DNA of 64,000 bases from an uncultured Lachnospiraceae bacterium (lineage in GTDB: Bacteria > Bacillota > Clostridia > Lachnospirales > Lachnospiraceae). The stretch covers positions 1 to 64,000 of the forward strand of contig CAKRJY010000001.1 in NCBI GenBank assembly GCA_934352055.1, given 5' to 3'. Positions 62,909 through 64,000 of this stretch are shown here, piece by piece; the stretch's first letter is position 1, and each line of letters starts with the position of its first letter. The position numbers and the translations under genes were made by a program. The notes under the pieces are model-generated. The model worked only from the letters and a program-made list of their open reading frames with translations, was not told the DNA's origin and searched no databases.

Positions 62909-62962
62909 TCAACATCGCCAGGAGCACATTCGAAAATGAACCGCTTCATCAAAATAATTCAT
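62909..62962 (-). CDS. Candidate cysteine-responsive leader peptide MNYFDEAVHFRMCSWRC
   Basis: A 17-codon frame in the metY leader starts at ATG 62,962 behind AAAGGA with 6-base spacing, a clearly good ribosome site, and ends with TGA at 62,909. The peptide ends C-S-W-R-C, the second Cys being the last residue, so ribosome speed there would depend on charged tRNA-Cys. It lies between the metY promoter (63,016-63,044) and the gene, 44 bases before the first ATG of metY. No terminator hairpin follows, but GCTCCT in its Cys-Ser codons could pair with the metY AGGAG site. It is too short for normal gene finding; function is inferred from position and composition. Confidence 0.6.
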   Translation of the reverse strand: MNYFDEAVHFRMCSWRC

Positions 62963-62995
62963 CTTTTTTCCTTTCCCTATATCTATACCAACTTG

Positions 62996-63044
62996 CTAGG
63001 AATTATGATATTGGAATCATATCCCATATTTCCTAGTATGTCAA
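62996..63044 (-). promoter_or_regulatory. metY: metY promoter with embedded palindrome (Rrf2-type operator candidate)
   Basis: Minus-strand TTGACA (63,039-63,044), 17-base spacer, TATGAT (63,016-63,021). CTAGGAA at 62,996-63,002 and TTCCTAG at 63,030-63,036 form a 7-bp inverted repeat over the promoter, with ATGAT...ATCAT between them. TAGGAATTAT and TTGGAATCAT resemble the sulfur-regulator (CymR) boxes as I recall them, and an Rrf2-family gene lies directly upstream. Confidence 0.6.
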
Positions 63045-63069
63045 TAGGTTTTTTATATTTTTTAAAAAA

Positions 63070-63098
63070 GGACGCTCCTTGTGGCAAAAGGAACGTCC
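63070..63098 (-). terminator. Terminator of rrf2, a single foldback-family hairpin
   Basis: On the minus strand GGACGTTCCTT and AAGGAGCGTCC pair over 11 bp with one G-U pair and are followed by TTTTTT. The hairpin begins just after the rrf2 stop codon (63,105) and is the same sequence as the ends of the foldback elements. Confidence 0.8.
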
Positions 63099-63104
63099 CT
63101 GCGG

Positions 63105-63542
63105 TTAAATCACGTAATTATTGGCCATCATACCCTGCTCTTCTTCCACAAGGTCCGCCAAAGTTGTGTTATCGATTACACTGCTGATTGCATCATCTAA
63201 TTTTTTCCAAAAATGCAAGGTCACACAACTATCTGCACGATCACATTGGTTCACGTCATCGGCAAGACATGCAACAGGAACCATATCTCCTTCCGTCAAA
63301 CGAAGGATCTGTCCCATCGTGTAATCCTCGGGATTTCGTGTGAGAACATAGCCACCTTGCGGTCCACGAATGCTTCTGACATAACCCGCTTTGTTTAAAA
63401 TAGACACCACCTGTTCCAGATACTTGTCTGAAATATTCTGTCGTGCCGCAACATCTTTGATGCGCACAGGTTCTCCTGTATTATGAAGTGCCAAATCCAA
63501 CATAAATCGAATGGCATATCTACCTTTTGTTGAAACTCTCAT
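63105..63542 (-). CDS. Rrf2-family transcriptional regulator
   Basis: 145 residues, full length. MRVSTKGRYAIRFMLDLA and a winged helix with DKYLEQVVSILNKAGYVRSIRGPQGGY give a clear Rrf2 match. Cys92, Cys100 and Cys106 form an IscR-like three-cysteine cluster, although spaced 7 and 5 residues (IscR has 5 and 5), so an iron-sulfur cofactor is possible. It lies between cysK and metY on the same strand, which suggests control of cysteine or methionine synthesis as by CymR, or of iron-sulfur assembly. CymR itself lacks the cysteines, so the group is not settled. Confidence 0.9.
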   Translation of the reverse strand: MRVSTKGRYAIRFMLDLALHNTGEPVRIKDVAARQNISDKYLEQVVSILNKAGYVRSIRGPQGGYVLTRNPEDYTMGQILRLTEGDMVPVACLADDVNQCDRADSCVTLHFWKKLDDAISSVIDNTTLADLVEEEQGMMANNYVI

Positions 63543-63599
63543 ACCTATCCCTCTTTTTCCTGTAAATGACGAAAAGCATCCTGTTGTGCTCTCGCCCGC

Positions 63600-64000
63600 T
63601 TAATCTGCAAATAACGGTGTAGACAAATATCTATCACCAGAATCCGGAAGAAGTACCACGATATTCTTCCCTTTGTTCTCTTCTCTCTTCGCCACAATCG
63701 TAGCTGCCTTTAGTGCTGCGCCGGAAGAGATTCCAACCAGAACGCCCTCCGTTACAGCAAACTTCTTACCCTCAGTAAATGCATCCTCATTCTCGATTGG
63801 AATAATCTCATCATAAATGCTCGTATCCAAAGTATCTGGTATAAAGCCTGCACCAATTCCCTGAATTTTATGCGCACCAGCCTTTCCTGTGGAAAGTACG
63901 GCACTTGTCGCCGGTTCCACTGCAATCACCTGAATGTCTGGATTTTGTTCTTTTAAATACGCACCAACACCGGAAATCGTTCCACCTGTACCTACGCCGG
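63600..64000 (-). CDS. cysK: Cysteine synthase A (partial, N-terminus beyond the right edge)
   Basis: The C-terminal 133 codons, running to the right edge, with stop at 63,600. GTGGTISGVGAYLKEQNP gives the PLP phosphate-binding glycine loop, VIAVEPATSAVLS and KIQGIGAGFIPDTLD are O-acetylserine sulfhydrylase signatures, and GISSGAA holds the serine near the PLP ring. It makes cysteine from O-acetylserine and sulfide. It is followed by rrf2 after 57 bases, so the two may share a transcript. Confidence 0.95.
   Translation of the reverse strand, partial: GVGTGGTISGVGAYLKEQNPDIQVIAVEPATSAVLSTGKAGAHKIQGIGAGFIPDTLDTSIYDEIIPIENEDAFTEGKKFAVTEGVLVGISSGAALKAATIVAKREENKGKNIVVLLPDSGDRYLSTPLFAD

Noticed and set aside
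62865..62995. SAM or T-box riboswitch in the metY leader
   Set aside because: The leader is about 145 bases, half of it taken by the small frame, with none of the conserved riboswitch stems or a terminator.
1..64000. CRISPR arrays, tRNA or rRNA genes, phage or transposase genes
   Set aside because: No spaced direct repeats of CRISPR type, no tRNA cloverleaf and no integrase, transposase or structural phage gene were seen.

Overview
The window looks like a chromosome segment of a motile, plant-glycan-degrading gut Firmicute of the Lachnospiraceae type (Roseburia/Agathobacter/Lachnospira-like). The reasons are the low to moderate GC, the strong AGGAGG ribosome sites, an era-yqzL-recO-glyS block, many GPH-type sugar symporters paired with GH3, GH43 and GH78 enzymes, AraC regulators, a methyl-accepting chemotaxis protein and an AgrC/LytTR two-component pair. 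The genus is an inference.

Layout. 1-3,790: a Fic protein, hsdM and hsdS (cut by the left edge) form a type I restriction-modification operon on the minus strand. Between hsdM and hsdS, flanked by a 16-bp direct repeat, sits what looks like a type I toxin-antitoxin unit (34-residue hydrophobic peptide plus convergent antisense RNA). The Fic promoter carries repeated GACTAAATTAA-type sites. 3,912-6,548: ppdK. 6,834-34,736: about 28 kb of accessory carbohydrate catabolism, in units: (a) serine hydrolase, MBL hydrolase, GPH symporter, esterase and GH78 rhamnosidase; (b) a membrane diguanylate cyclase divergent from a secreted esterase; (c) GPH symporter, tannase-family esterase, GH43-like enzyme and a chemoreceptor; (d) GH3 beta-glucosidase and GPH symporter; (e) class II aldolase, FucI-like isomerase, FGGY kinase and a DUF4432 epimerase. 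Three AraC regulators lie beside units c, d and e. Together these suggest use of acylated or rhamnosylated plant phenolic glycosides, with deglycosylation and de-esterification inside the cell after symport.

34,709-43,171 is housekeeping: glyS, an unknown membrane-anchored protein, recO, yqzL, era, a PreP-like M16C protease and mscS. 43,327-50,294 is an amino-acid block (leuB, ilvD, ilvB, serC, serA). 50,563-59,235 returns to glycan enzymes: a GH43-like protein with an added helical domain, GH3 plus GtrA, and a membrane-anchored, domain-inverted GH3. 59,366-61,446 is a GHKL/LytTR two-component system. 61,566-64,000 is sulfur metabolism: metY, an Rrf2 regulator and cysK (cut by the right edge). 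The metY leader encodes a 17-residue peptide ending CSWRC.

Between genes there are two copies of a roughly 600-bp foldback element (36,947-37,533 and 55,178-55,800) and single copies of its terminal hairpin, some of which appear to serve as terminators. The most interesting signals are the toxin-antitoxin unit inside the RM operon, the Cys leader peptide upstream of metY, the foldback family and the Fic operator array. All functions were assigned by reading motifs; no database search was run.
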